A stretch of DNA of 6,793 bases from an uncultured Lactobacillus sp. (GCA_945281075.1 CALYQE010000103.1:1-6793); one strand, 5' to 3'. Positions 1 to 6,573 are shown, counted from the first letter of the stretch. Notes: generated by a model not told the origin, from the letters alone. Made by a program: numbers and translations.

Positions 1-76
1 AATTGTTGCTAAATTAAAGGAAATGGGCAAGTTGCCTGAATCGTGGGATAAGTCAGCACCTCAGATTAGTAAGTAA
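1..76 (+). CDS. C-terminal fragment of an unidentified protein
   Basis: An open frame enters from the left edge and ends at TAA 74-76, giving 24 residues that finish in ...SWDKSAPQISK. The fragment is charged and lysine-rich with no membrane segment and no motif I can name, so I assign no function. It is treated as a real gene end because a + strand intrinsic terminator follows about 60 nt after the stop and no other + strand gene lies between them. It is convergent with the sugar-phosphate operon to its right. Confidence 0.6.
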   Translation, partial: IVAKLKEMGKLPESWDKSAPQISK

Positions 77-138
77 GTCTAGCTGACATTTAAAAGCGTC
101 TGGGAAAAACCCTAATGAATCAAAGCTTTATTGTACTG

Positions 139-174
139 AGCCGTAAAAGTTAGATACTCTTACGGCTTTTTCTT
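139..174 (+). terminator. Intrinsic terminator of the left-edge gene
   Basis: Arms AGCCGTAAAAG (139-149) and CTCTTACGGCT (157-167) form an 11-bp stem with one A-C mismatch and a 7-nt loop. The T-rich run TTTTTCTT closes it at 167-174. The T-tract lies on the + strand side only, and the minus strand copy is followed by CAGTACAA, so it terminates rightward transcription. Confidence 0.85.
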
Positions 175-181
175 GACCTCA

Positions 182-234
182 AAAGAAAAATGCAAACTAA
201 AAGGCCTGACGCCGATGGAATATCGACAACAGGC
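182..234 (-). terminator. Intrinsic terminator of the leftward sugar operon
   Basis: Read on the minus strand, GCCTG (234-230) pairs with CAGGC (208-204) and CGAT (225-222) with ATCG (216-213) around a 5-nt loop. The four bases between these helices pair as G-U, G-C and G-U with one U-U mismatch, giving a nearly continuous 13-bp stem. It is followed by a T-rich stretch down to about 182 (CTTTTAGTTTGCATTTTTC). On the + strand the same positions are A-C clashes, so the wobble pattern itself indicates minus-strand function. It lies about 170 nt beyond the stop of the GH4 gene. Confidence 0.7.
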
Positions 235-405
235 TCTAGTTAGCAAGAAATATTGTTTGGCCAATTTTACAGTTCAGTACATAATAAACCATGATTTAAT
301 ATGATTCTTTCATAAGTAAAAGTCTAAAATTATCTAAAAATGGTCATTTCTCAAACTCTTTTAATTTACCATATATTTATTGTAAAAAGGTCATTTTATC
401 ATCAA
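235..405 (-). other. Gene-free 3' region of the sugar operon with a short direct repeat
   Basis: These 171 bases lie between the GH4 stop codon and the predicted operon terminator, so they would form a long 3' untranslated region. They are very AT-rich and hold no reading frame with a start and ribosome site worth calling. The only structure seen is a near-direct repeat, TAAAAATGGTCATTT at 335-349 and TAAAAAGGTCATTT at 383-396, differing by one inserted T. A small palindrome, TTGGCCAA, lies at 257-264. No stable terminator hairpin is visible immediately after the stop codon. Confidence 0.5.
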
Positions 406-1731
406 TCAATGTAAAGTTGGCCAATACTCTTTATTAGCAGCGTATAATTCATCTAAAACTTTTTGACCAATATGATAGTCTGGGATTGTCTTATTTAAAA
501 CGACGGCTTCTAAAGCCACCTGATATGAACCAGACAGGGCTGCATCTACAGTACGTTTTTCATAAGCCTTTTGCAATTCCATCATTCCTTTATAGAAGGT
601 TGGGATCTTGCCAATGTTAATTGTTTCAGCCCCCATGCTGCCAATGTATGCAGGCACTTCAACAACTGCATCAGTATCAAAATTAGCAATTGCCCCATTA
701 TTCTTTTGGTTAACTGTGAACCGCTCACGCGTGTTGTGAATGATTGCGTTGGCGATATCAACAATATAATTGCCATGAACACCAGAGTTTAACGATGATC
801 CTTTGGCCGTGCCTGCTTTTAAAACGCGACGACATTCGTCAAAAATCCGTTTTTCACGGCCTTGCATTACCCAATCGCCACGAGTAAAGTTGACATCCGA
901 TTCAGCCATCATTACATCAGGCATTAAGTAATATTGTAAGTAGCAGTTGGGGAAGTATTCTGGGAAGCGCTTAAAGATCGTAATCATTCGTTTATAAGTA
1001 TCGATCCAGTACTTATCATCAAGCGTTTCGTCATTCCATTGCGCTAACGTGTCGATTTTGCCATCCTCAACGTCTTTGCGTAAGTCTGGCAATAAATCAT
1101 GACCATTTTCATCAATCATTGAAGTCCACCAGCCAAAGTGGTTCATTCCAAAGTACTTAAAAGTGATATCTTTCAAGTCTTTATGAAAGTATTGCGCAAT
1201 CGCACCCTCAATTGAAATTGGCATATCACAAATACAAATAACTTTTGCTTCAGGAAATTCGCGGTAAATTGCTTCTGACAAAATCGCTTCTGGATTCGTG
1301 TAGTTGAGAATCCAAGCGTCCGGACAAATTTCTTTGACTTTTTTAATGATGTCAATAATTGCTGGAATAACTCTCATTGCAAACGAGAAGCCACCCAAAC
1401 CGCAAGTTTCCTGCCCGATGACGCCATTACGAATGCAAATTTTTTCATCAATCGCACGCTGTTTATTTAGACCTGGACGAATCTGCATAAAGAGATAGTT
1501 CGCACCTTGCAAAGCTTCATCGAGATTAGTTGTATAAGAGACTTTGACCGGTGAGCCTGTTTCTTTGTAGTACATTTTAGTATATTGACCTAAGAGCGAT
1601 ACACGTTCTTCATCAGTGTCATACAAAACCAGTTCATTCATTTCCAGGTCTGCAGATCTTTGCCGTAAAACTTCCAAAATACTTGGTGATTGAGTTGAGC
1701 CACCACCGATAATTACAAATTTATTTGCCAT
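406..1731 (-). CDS. glvA: GH4 6-phospho-alpha-glucosidase (maltose-6'-phosphate glucosidase type)
   Basis: A 441-residue cytoplasmic enzyme of glycoside hydrolase family 4, full length for the family. GH4 enzymes cleave phosphorylated disaccharides made by PTS import, using NAD+ and a divalent metal (usually Mn2+) in a redox-assisted mechanism. The N-terminus is a Rossmann fold with GGGST at 9-13 and an acidic strand end LYD at 36-38. QETCGLGG lies at 107-114 and NYTNP at 143-147. The diagnostic CDMP is at 168-171 and NHFGWW at 197-202, so Cys168 and His198 are the expected metal ligands and Asp169 the catalytic acid; Tyr264 in NCYLQYY fits the catalytic base. CDMP marks the alpha-6-phosphoglucosidases, whereas 6-phospho-beta-glucosidases carry CN(I/V)P there. 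The start has GGAAGG (1746-1741) nine bases upstream. It is the last gene of the operon, 22 nt after the permease. The exact alpha-glucoside is not readable from the sequence. Confidence 0.9.
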   Translation of the reverse strand: MANKFVIIGGGSTQSPSILEVLRQRSADLEMNELVLYDTDEERVSLLGQYTKMYYKETGSPVKVSYTTNLDEALQGANYLFMQIRPGLNKQRAIDEKICIRNGVIGQETCGLGGFSFAMRVIPAIIDIIKKVKEICPDAWILNYTNPEAILSEAIYREFPEAKVICICDMPISIEGAIAQYFHKDLKDITFKYFGMNHFGWWTSMIDENGHDLLPDLRKDVEDGKIDTLAQWNDETLDDKYWIDTYKRMITIFKRFPEYFPNCYLQYYLMPDVMMAESDVNFTRGDWVMQGREKRIFDECRRVLKAGTAKGSSLNSGVHGNYIVDIANAIIHNTRERFTVNQKNNGAIANFDTDAVVEVPAYIGSMGAETINIGKIPTFYKGMMELQKAYEKRTVDAALSGSYQVALEAVVLNKTIPDYHIGQKVLDELYAANKEYWPTLH

Positions 1732-1753
1732 AATTATATACCTTCCAGTTTAT

Positions 1754-3367
1754 TTAGTTTTGCGTTGAATGTTGCTTTAAATATTCTAAATACTTGTCTA
1801 CTTTTTCATGAACTTCTTCAACACCAACTCCCAAAACAATTTGAATATTATTATCCTTTTGCATAATGCCACTAGCACCAGTTTTATGTTTTAACAATTC
1901 CATATTCAATTTATTTGCGTCTTTTACATCAACCCGCAAACGAGTATAACAATTAATCATGCTACTAATATTATCTGGACCACCCAAACCAGCTACAATG
2001 TTTTTAGTCTGGTTATCAAAATGTTCAGTGGAGACTGAATTATTTTTAGCCTCATTTTCAAATTCAACTTGGTCTTCTTCTTCATCTTCGGTTTCTGCAC
2101 CATTCAAAAGTGCAGGATCAGCATTCGCACGTCCGATTGTTGGAATGTTAAAGCGTTTGATAACATAGACGAAAACAAAATATTCAAGCAAAGCAGTAAC
2201 GACGAACATGATCGGAATCAAATACTGATGTCCGAGCCTTGCCGGAAAAGCAAAACTATTAATAATCATGTTAATTCCGGTATCGAACTGAATATCAATT
2301 CCTACTAAGTTGGTTAAGAATAAGCTAATACCGTAGACAACTGCGTGTGCTAGCCAGAGAATCGGTGAAAGAAAGAGAAACATGAATTCAAGTGGTTCCG
2401 TTACCCCTGCCAAAAACGCAGTTGTTACAGTCGGAATTAAAATTGCTGCAACCTTTTGCCGATTTTTAGGCGTAGCCATTTTCCAGAATGCAAATGCAAT
2501 TCCGATCGGTAAAGAGATTGAGCCAAAGTTAGACAAATAGCCAATCGAAGGATGCATTGCAGTAATATGACTAGGGTTGCCTAATTCTGCCAACCAAATG
2601 TTAAATGCACCGGTATATAACTTACCAGCAATTTTTGCTGTGCCCCCTAACGGAGTATAAAACAATGGCATCCATAAGAAGTGATGCAAGCCTACTGGCA
2701 ATAGCAACCGATTTAGCAGTCCATACAGGAAAAAGCCAATTGAACCAGTAGTTGACATTACTTTAACAATATCCTCAATCAAAGTGTTGATTGCTGGCCA
2801 TACATAAGTAATTACAATAGCAAACAAGATAGTTACAAAGACTAGAATAATATAAACTGATTTTGTACCAGCATAAGGTGAAAGATACTTGTGTAGTTTG
2901 ATATTACCCCATTTATTGACCATCCAACCAACTAAAATTCCCAAGATAATTCCTAAAAAGACACCCATATCAGTAACTTGAACACCAAAGACCATGTTTT
3001 GTCCAGTTCCATATAACCCCTGAGTACCTGGCTTTGCTAACCGATGAGTCAGTTGAAGCCATGAATTATTGGCGAATAAAAAGATTAAATAAGTTACTAT
3101 TCCCAAAATAGCTGCATCAGTCTTGTATTTTGGTTTTGCTAAAGCTGTTGCAATTCCAACACAGAAAATACAGCTTAATTGTCCAATCATGCCACTTGAT
3201 AAGATATTATAAATAAAATTACCGGTATCTTTAAAAATAGTTGGCATTAAATCTAGCTTTAATATGGCACAAACAGATAAAATGATTCCTGTCACAGCCA
3301 TGAACATAACTGGTTGAATAATTGCCCGCGAAAAAACATTTGCGGACTTCATAAACTTGCCTTTCAC
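1754..3367 (-). CDS. PTS permease EIICB, glucose superfamily, alpha-glucoside type
   Basis: A 537-residue inner-membrane PTS transporter that imports and phosphorylates a sugar. The EIIC part (about 1-410) is a run of hydrophobic segments with GLHHF in the middle and the family loop GVTEPLEF starting at Gly321. A polar linker with the acidic run EDEEED (427-432) leads to the EIIB domain (about 453-537), whose phosphorylation site is Cys473 in NCYTRLRV. There is no EIIA domain, so phosphate must come from an EIIA-Glc-like protein encoded elsewhere. Layout and motifs resemble GlvC/MalP-type maltose permeases more than the lactose/cellobiose family, and the neighbouring alpha-type GH4 enzyme agrees. 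The GTG start gives a 7-nt spacer to a strong GGAGGT; the in-frame ATG five codons later is too far from it. It sits 40 nt after the deacetylase gene. The substrate is inferred only. Confidence 0.9.
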   Translation of the reverse strand: MKGKFMKSANVFSRAIIQPVMFMAVTGIILSVCAILKLDLMPTIFKDTGNFIYNILSSGMIGQLSCIFCVGIATALAKPKYKTDAAILGIVTYLIFLFANNSWLQLTHRLAKPGTQGLYGTGQNMVFGVQVTDMGVFLGIILGILVGWMVNKWGNIKLHKYLSPYAGTKSVYIILVFVTILFAIVITYVWPAINTLIEDIVKVMSTTGSIGFFLYGLLNRLLLPVGLHHFLWMPLFYTPLGGTAKIAGKLYTGAFNIWLAELGNPSHITAMHPSIGYLSNFGSISLPIGIAFAFWKMATPKNRQKVAAILIPTVTTAFLAGVTEPLEFMFLFLSPILWLAHAVVYGISLFLTNLVGIDIQFDTGINMIINSFAFPARLGHQYLIPIMFVVTALLEYFVFVYVIKRFNIPTIGRANADPALLNGAETEDEEEDQVEFENEAKNNSVSTEHFDNQTKNIVAGLGGPDNISSMINCYTRLRVDVKDANKLNMELLKHKTGASGIMQKDNNIQIVLGVGVEEVHEKVDKYLEYLKQHSTQN

Positions 3368-3380
3368 AATTATTACCTCC
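3365..3380 (-). promoter_or_regulatory. Ribosome binding site that fixes a GTG start for the permease
   Basis: On the minus strand GGAGGT (3380-3375) is followed by seven bases and then GTG (3367-3365). The alternative ATG at 3352-3350 would leave a 22-nt spacer, too long for efficient initiation, so GTG is the better start. Confidence 0.8.
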
Positions 3381-3407
3381 CTTTGTTAAGTATCAATCGT
3401 TACCGCT

Positions 3408-4193
3408 TTACACAATAGGATAAGGAATAACCTCAATTCCATTATCACGCAGTTGGGCTTTAAAGGTTGAATCGCATAAAATTGCTACTTCCTTAATTCT
3501 TGGTACATTAAACGAGGAACCAAAGTAGAGCGTCTCGTCAACAAATGCGGGATGAACCATAAATTCTGTTACTTCATCCTCTTTTAGCCGGTCAAGCACT
3601 ACTTGAATTTCTTGCAGGCATTGCTTTTGATCAGCATGATATGACTTTTCTAAACTACGAATATGTGGATAATTCATTAAGTCATCAAAGCCCTCAATTT
3701 TTCTTTGGAAAGACAAATTAACCTGTTTTTCAATATCATAGCAGTTTCTCACTGGCAACCGATACTTAGTGGATATCCGCTCAGTAATATCTAAATTTTC
3801 AGCAAATGAATGAATGTGATGATGGCTATCCAAATGAGTCAACTTTATTCCTTGCTCTAATAAGTAATCAACTTGAGCACACCACTCCTTGTAAATCTCT
3901 TCAGGATCCATCGTTTCTCTATGAGCTTCATAACCTGGTAAATGATAAAATTCACCATTTTCGTCAACCAAAGTTTTTACCTTTGTTAGAGGTTTGCCAG
4001 TAGTGATATTCAGGTGACACCCAACTCCCAAATCAGGATTTTCTTTTGCAAGCTTAATCGCTTCCTGGCAACCTGGCATATTTGCCATTAATGTTGTTGA
4101 TGAAACCATTCCATCTTTAAAAGCCTTAATAACACCACGATTTACAGCTAACGAATAGCCAAAATCATCAGCATTAATAATAACTTGCTTCAT
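3408..4193 (-). CDS. chbG: ChbG/YdjC-family carbohydrate deacetylase
   Basis: A 261-residue cytoplasmic metal-dependent deacetylase of the YdjC family, of usual length. The family is known from E. coli ChbG, which removes an acetyl group from chitooligosaccharides after uptake. Visible motifs are NADDFG at 7-12, GCHLN with His60, THLDSHHHIH at 119-128 and HPAF with His214. The Asp-rich start and the His residues are the expected metal and catalytic positions, and all are present. The ATG has GAAAGG (4209-4204) ten bases upstream. It is the first gene of the operon, with the promoter and cre box just upstream, so it should be co-expressed with the permease and GH4 enzyme. In the E. coli chb operon a YdjC enzyme accompanies a beta-type GH4; here the GH4 is alpha-type, so the acetylated substrate is unclear. 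An acetylated alpha-glucoside or an N-acetylamino sugar conjugate are options, both inference. Confidence 0.88.
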   Translation of the reverse strand: MKQVIINADDFGYSLAVNRGVIKAFKDGMVSSTTLMANMPGCQEAIKLAKENPDLGVGCHLNITTGKPLTKVKTLVDENGEFYHLPGYEAHRETMDPEEIYKEWCAQVDYLLEQGIKLTHLDSHHHIHSFAENLDITERISTKYRLPVRNCYDIEKQVNLSFQRKIEGFDDLMNYPHIRSLEKSYHADQKQCLQEIQVVLDRLKEDEVTEFMVHPAFVDETLYFGSSFNVPRIKEVAILCDSTFKAQLRDNGIEVIPYPIV

Positions 4194-4226
4194 TCAATCA
4201 CAGCCTTTCTTTTTTGATTTAATTTT

Positions 4227-4240
4227 ATTAAGCGCTTTCT
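4227..4240 (-). promoter_or_regulatory. Catabolite response element (cre) for CcpA
   Basis: On the minus strand the site reads AGAAAGCGCTTAAT, with a perfect AAGCGCTT core (4230-4237). It fits the Firmicute cre pattern TGWAANCGNTNWCA apart from a few edge positions. It lies at about +7 to +20 relative to the start inferred from the predicted promoter, a position where CcpA usually represses. Glucose repression of the operon is therefore likely. Confidence 0.7.
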
Positions 4241-4252
4241 TTTAACAAAACT

Positions 4253-4281
4253 AATATAGTATAATTAAAAAGCTTCTACAA
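4253..4281 (-). promoter_or_regulatory. Promoter of the deacetylase-permease-GH4 operon
   Basis: On the minus strand a -35 TTGTAG (4281-4276) is followed by exactly 17 bases and then a -10 TATATT (4258-4253). Transcription would start near 4246, giving a leader of about 53 nt before the deacetylase ATG. The + strand of this spacer contains TATAAT (4260-4265), which could be the -10 of the divergent regulator gene, though I see only a poor -35 for it (T-rich, near 4237). Confidence 0.65.
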
Positions 4282-4304
4282 TATGTCTTTTCCTTTTTGA
4301 TATC

Positions 4305-4329
4305 GTTTTCAAAAATAGAAAATATTTTC
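4305..4329. promoter_or_regulatory. Candidate operator: overlapping inverted repeats before the RpiR gene
   Basis: GAAAATATTTTC (4318-4329) is a perfect 12-bp palindrome that ends 15 bases before the regulator's start codon. Its left half also pairs with TTTTC at 4306-4310 across AAAAATA. Palindromes of A/T-rich TTTTC/GAAAA halves in the shared gap are what an RpiR dimer might bind. In such AT-rich DNA chance palindromes are frequent, so this is a candidate only. Confidence 0.35.
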
Positions 4330-4344
4330 AGATAGGTTGAAATT

Positions 4345-5058
4345 ATGACACAAATTTTTCAGATCGATCGTTTATTCCCCAATAATAGTCTCCGCTCACA
4401 GGACATTCCCATTATTGAGTCAATTATTAACTCAATTACAACTAAAAAATCATTGGATATTCGAACTCTAGCACAAAAGAACTATATTTCCCCCGCTTCG
4501 ATTAGTCGAATCGTTCGACGTGCCGGGTTCAGTAACTTCAAAGAGTTTATTTTCTTTTTATCCTCGCAGTTCAAAACGGAACCGTTAACTTCTTTTAACA
4601 ATCTCCCTTTTGTTCACTGTAATCACGGCCCTGAGAAAATCGCAGCTTTTTTTAAAAAAATTCGTCAACAAAAGCGAGTTTATCTTTTTGGAGAAGGGTT
4701 TTGCACGATTTTAGTAAAATATGTCTACCGCAAGTTGCTACTCAAACGTATCTATGGTATTGATTTAGATGGAGTGGAAATTTCAATTGCTTCTGATCAA
4801 GCACCACACACGTTGATTACTTTTTCCCAATCTGGTGAAAATAAAAATGGTTTAATTAAAATTGCTGGTTGCAAAAAAGACGGCGGTAACATTATCACTA
4901 TCACTGCCTCAGCAAATAGTACATATGCTTCAGTGGGAGATCTGTCTTTTATCGTGGATAGCGGAACAAATAACCCTGATCCTGAAAACGTCAGCCTCAA
5001 TTTTTTCTATGGCAACACCATTAACCTACTTGAAAACCTCATTAATCAATACGTTTAA
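4345..5058 (+). CDS. RpiR/MurR-family transcriptional regulator with SIS domain
   Basis: A 237-residue cytoplasmic DNA-binding protein of the RpiR family, close to the usual length but slightly short. The N-terminal HTH (about 1-75) shows the typical LAQKNYISPASISRIVRRAG (42-61) followed by FSNFKEF. The C-terminal SIS domain (about 95-220) has VYLFGEG at 112-118 and the phosphosugar-binding loop FSQSGEN at 160-166, then the strand NIITITA. Such proteins sense a phosphosugar and can activate or repress. Being divergent from the operon across 151 bp, it most likely responds to the phosphorylated substrate or product of that operon; whether it activates, as the related Bacillus GlvR does, or represses cannot be read here. 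The ribosome site is weak (AGGT at 4334-4337, 7 nt from ATG). Confidence 0.9.
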   Translation: MTQIFQIDRLFPNNSLRSQDIPIIESIINSITTKKSLDIRTLAQKNYISPASISRIVRRAGFSNFKEFIFFLSSQFKTEPLTSFNNLPFVHCNHGPEKIAAFFKKIRQQKRVYLFGEGFCTILVKYVYRKLLLKRIYGIDLDGVEISIASDQAPHTLITFSQSGENKNGLIKIAGCKKDGGNIITITASANSTYASVGDLSFIVDSGTNNPDPENVSLNFFYGNTINLLENLINQYV

Positions 5059-5113
5059 GACTAGTTATACTTAAGACAGTCTGTAACCATTTAAAACTTT
5101 TCCAAAACAAAAA

Positions 5114-5192
5114 TCCTACTGAAATCATGTAGTGCTCCTGATAGTCAGGTTAATGTCTAACCTTTTAATTGCTCTTCAATTTTTCAGTAGGA
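5114..5192. terminator. Bidirectional terminator with an 11-bp stem and structured loop
   Basis: TCCTACTGAAA (5114-5124) and TTTCAGTAGGA (5182-5192) are perfect 11-bp inverted arms 57 nt apart. The right side is followed by a T-rich tract (ACTTTTATTTTTC), and the minus-strand reading is followed by TTTTTGTTTTGG, so both converging genes, the regulator and the GH16 gene, can end here. The loop itself holds three small hairpins: CCTGA/TCAGG (5137-5149), GGTTA/TAACC (5148-5162) and AATTG/CAATT (5167-5181). The first two share two bases. Confidence 0.75.
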
Positions 5193-5233
5193 ACTTTTAT
5201 TTTTCTTGGCTTATTCAAGCATAATAATCTAAA

Positions 5234-6484
5234 TTAATTTTGCCAAAGATTAGCTTCATTTGGTCCAGTAAAGGTTTGATTAAGCAAAGAATTTGTTTTT
5301 GGATCAAAAGCGATTGTCTGGTTTGGTTTCCAGCGATTAATAAAATAAATCTGTCCGCCATAATCTAATTTCTGCCACTGTGCACTCCAATTGGTTGCTG
5401 GAACATGACCATGTTCCACATAATTCTTCATGCTTTCGATATGCAATAGTTCCTTGCTCTTTGCATTCTGAATCAAAAAGTACTTTCCTTTTGGAACTAA
5501 TTGCCATTTCGAATAGTCTGATGACATATCAGTTAAACTTACTTGATCCTTATTTGGATCAAGTGTCAGATATTTTTTACTAGGAATATTCTGTAAAGTC
5601 TTTTTAGGGATAGCATAGCCACCATTCTTTTTGTAGACTCTAAAATAATCAATCGACCAGGATTTAGGAAACGTTGCATTTCCTTTACCAGAACCAGCAT
5701 CAGTATAGATATTCAAAATTGTACCCATTGGATAATCTGGTGCTTCATTAATTTGACGATATAATTTACCATCATAATAAAACTTTAAGGATCCTGGTTC
5801 CCAATCTAAACCATAAGTATGATAGTCTTGGGTTGGATTACCACTTGGCACAGGGTCCTCATGCAATTCCCAATCGGTTTCAAAGAATGGATCATTCCAA
5901 CCAAAGGCAGCAATTCGCCAAGTTTTTGGCTTACTAAAAAATGACTCAATTACATCGATTTCTGCTGTTTGCTGTGAATGAAACCAGTCATTAGTGTCAT
6001 TTTGCATACCTACCATCCACCAAGCTTGATGTCCACCGCCACCAACATCTGAAAATTTTGCACGCAATTCAAAATAACCGTATGTTGTAGTATAACCTTC
6101 CCAAGTCTTTTGATTACTTAAGATTTGATCGGTACCACTAAAATTATGAACCCAATTTTTATTAAACGACATAATCGCACTAGACTTGACCGTACCATCC
6201 AAGGCTGGAGACCATGGTTGCTGATCTTTTGCAATATACTCGATCAATTTGCCATCGGCAAAACGATAATTTGCTTTAGCTTTGCTGGGATCAGAAGCCC
6301 AATGAGGTAAATAGTAATCTGTCCATTTAGATTTATCCAAAGTTGGACCATTAAATTCATCATCAAAATCAAGCGTATACCCTGGTTTACTTGGTACAGT
6401 TTCGGCTGTAGCAACGGTAGGCAACAGCAAGCCAATTAGTAATAAACCAGCACTTAAAGATATAATTATTGATAATTTCTTCAT
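5234..6484 (-). CDS. Secreted GH16 beta-glycanase with C-terminal beta-trefoil-like domain
   Basis: A 416-residue exported endo-acting glycoside hydrolase. The signal peptide has MKK, a hydrophobic core (4-21) and a likely cut after VATA (residue 27). The GH16 jelly-roll spans about 36-285, with DFDDEFNG at 39-46, GYFELRAKF at 136-144 and the catalytic EIDVIE at 175-180: Glu175 nucleophile, Asp177 helper, Glu180 acid/base. This ExDxxE form is the laminarinase/agarase-type motif, not the ExDxE of Bacillus lichenases. The domain closes with WSIDYFRVYKK. Residues 290-416 hold three units ending KWQ, QWQ and LWQ, with tryptophans at 327, 370 and 414 (43 and 44 apart), like the QxW signature of ricin-type trefoils, so probably sugar-binding. 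I see no LPxTG, LysM or S-layer anchor, so release to the medium is likely. GAAAGGGG (6500-6493) precedes the ATG by 8 nt. Monocistronic by context; the polysaccharide target, beta-1,3- or mixed glucan being likeliest, is not established. Confidence 0.87.
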   Translation of the reverse strand: MKKLSIIISLSAGLLLIGLLLPTVATAETVPSKPGYTLDFDDEFNGPTLDKSKWTDYYLPHWASDPSKAKANYRFADGKLIEYIAKDQQPWSPALDGTVKSSAIMSFNKNWVHNFSGTDQILSNQKTWEGYTTTYGYFELRAKFSDVGGGGHQAWWMVGMQNDTNDWFHSQQTAEIDVIESFFSKPKTWRIAAFGWNDPFFETDWELHEDPVPSGNPTQDYHTYGLDWEPGSLKFYYDGKLYRQINEAPDYPMGTILNIYTDAGSGKGNATFPKSWSIDYFRVYKKNGGYAIPKKTLQNIPSKKYLTLDPNKDQVSLTDMSSDYSKWQLVPKGKYFLIQNAKSKELLHIESMKNYVEHGHVPATNWSAQWQKLDYGGQIYFINRWKPNQTIAFDPKTNSLLNQTFTGPNEANLWQN

Positions 6485-6528
6485 TTATGTAACCCCTTTC
6501 ATTGTTGATTACAAAAAATATATCATAT

Positions 6529-6540
6529 TTTTCTAGAAAA
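6529..6540. repeat. 12-bp perfect palindrome in the GH16 leader region
   Basis: TTTTCTAGAAAA is self-complementary and lies 45 bases upstream of the GH16 start codon, between a possible promoter and the gene. It could be a protein-binding site or chance in AT-rich DNA. It shares half-site letters with the palindrome before the RpiR gene but in the opposite order, so a common regulator is not indicated. Confidence 0.3.
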
Positions 6541-6573
6541 GCAAATATTCAAATTTTAAGCCATTTAAACTGA

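Noticed and set aside
102..112. Small hairpin GGG-AAAAA-CCC after the left-edge gene
   Set aside because: Only three base pairs and no T-tract. The much stronger terminator at 139-174 explains the end of that transcript.
235..405. Riboswitch, small gene or mobile-element remnant in the AT-rich 3' region
   Set aside because: No conserved riboswitch core, no inverted terminal repeats with target duplication, and no frame longer than a few codons with a ribosome site. Only a short near-direct repeat is visible.
571..1498. Several 60-80 codon open frames on both strands inside the GH4 gene
   Set aside because: They lie within a full-length gene of a known family in another frame, lack ribosome sites and show no domain-like sequence. 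The same holds for similar frames inside the permease, deacetylase, regulator and GH16 genes.
406..1731. GH4 enzyme as a 6-phospho-beta-glucosidase (ChbF/LicH type), suggested by the neighbouring chbG-like gene
   Set aside because: The signature at 168-171 is CDMP and the preceding block is QETCG, both alpha-type. Beta-type enzymes have CN(I/V)P and QETNG.
5114..5192. tRNA-like cloverleaf (closing stem, three hairpins, 79 nt)
   Set aside because: The closing stem is 11 bp rather than 7, the central hairpin loop has 3 rather than 7 bases, and no T-loop or D-loop consensus is present. The flanking T-tracts on both strands fit a terminator.
5234..6484. GH16 enzyme as a Bacillus-type lichenase
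   Set aside because: The catalytic motif is EIDVIE (ExDxxE, with the beta-bulge) rather than the ExDxE form of lichenases, and a C-terminal trefoil-like domain is present.
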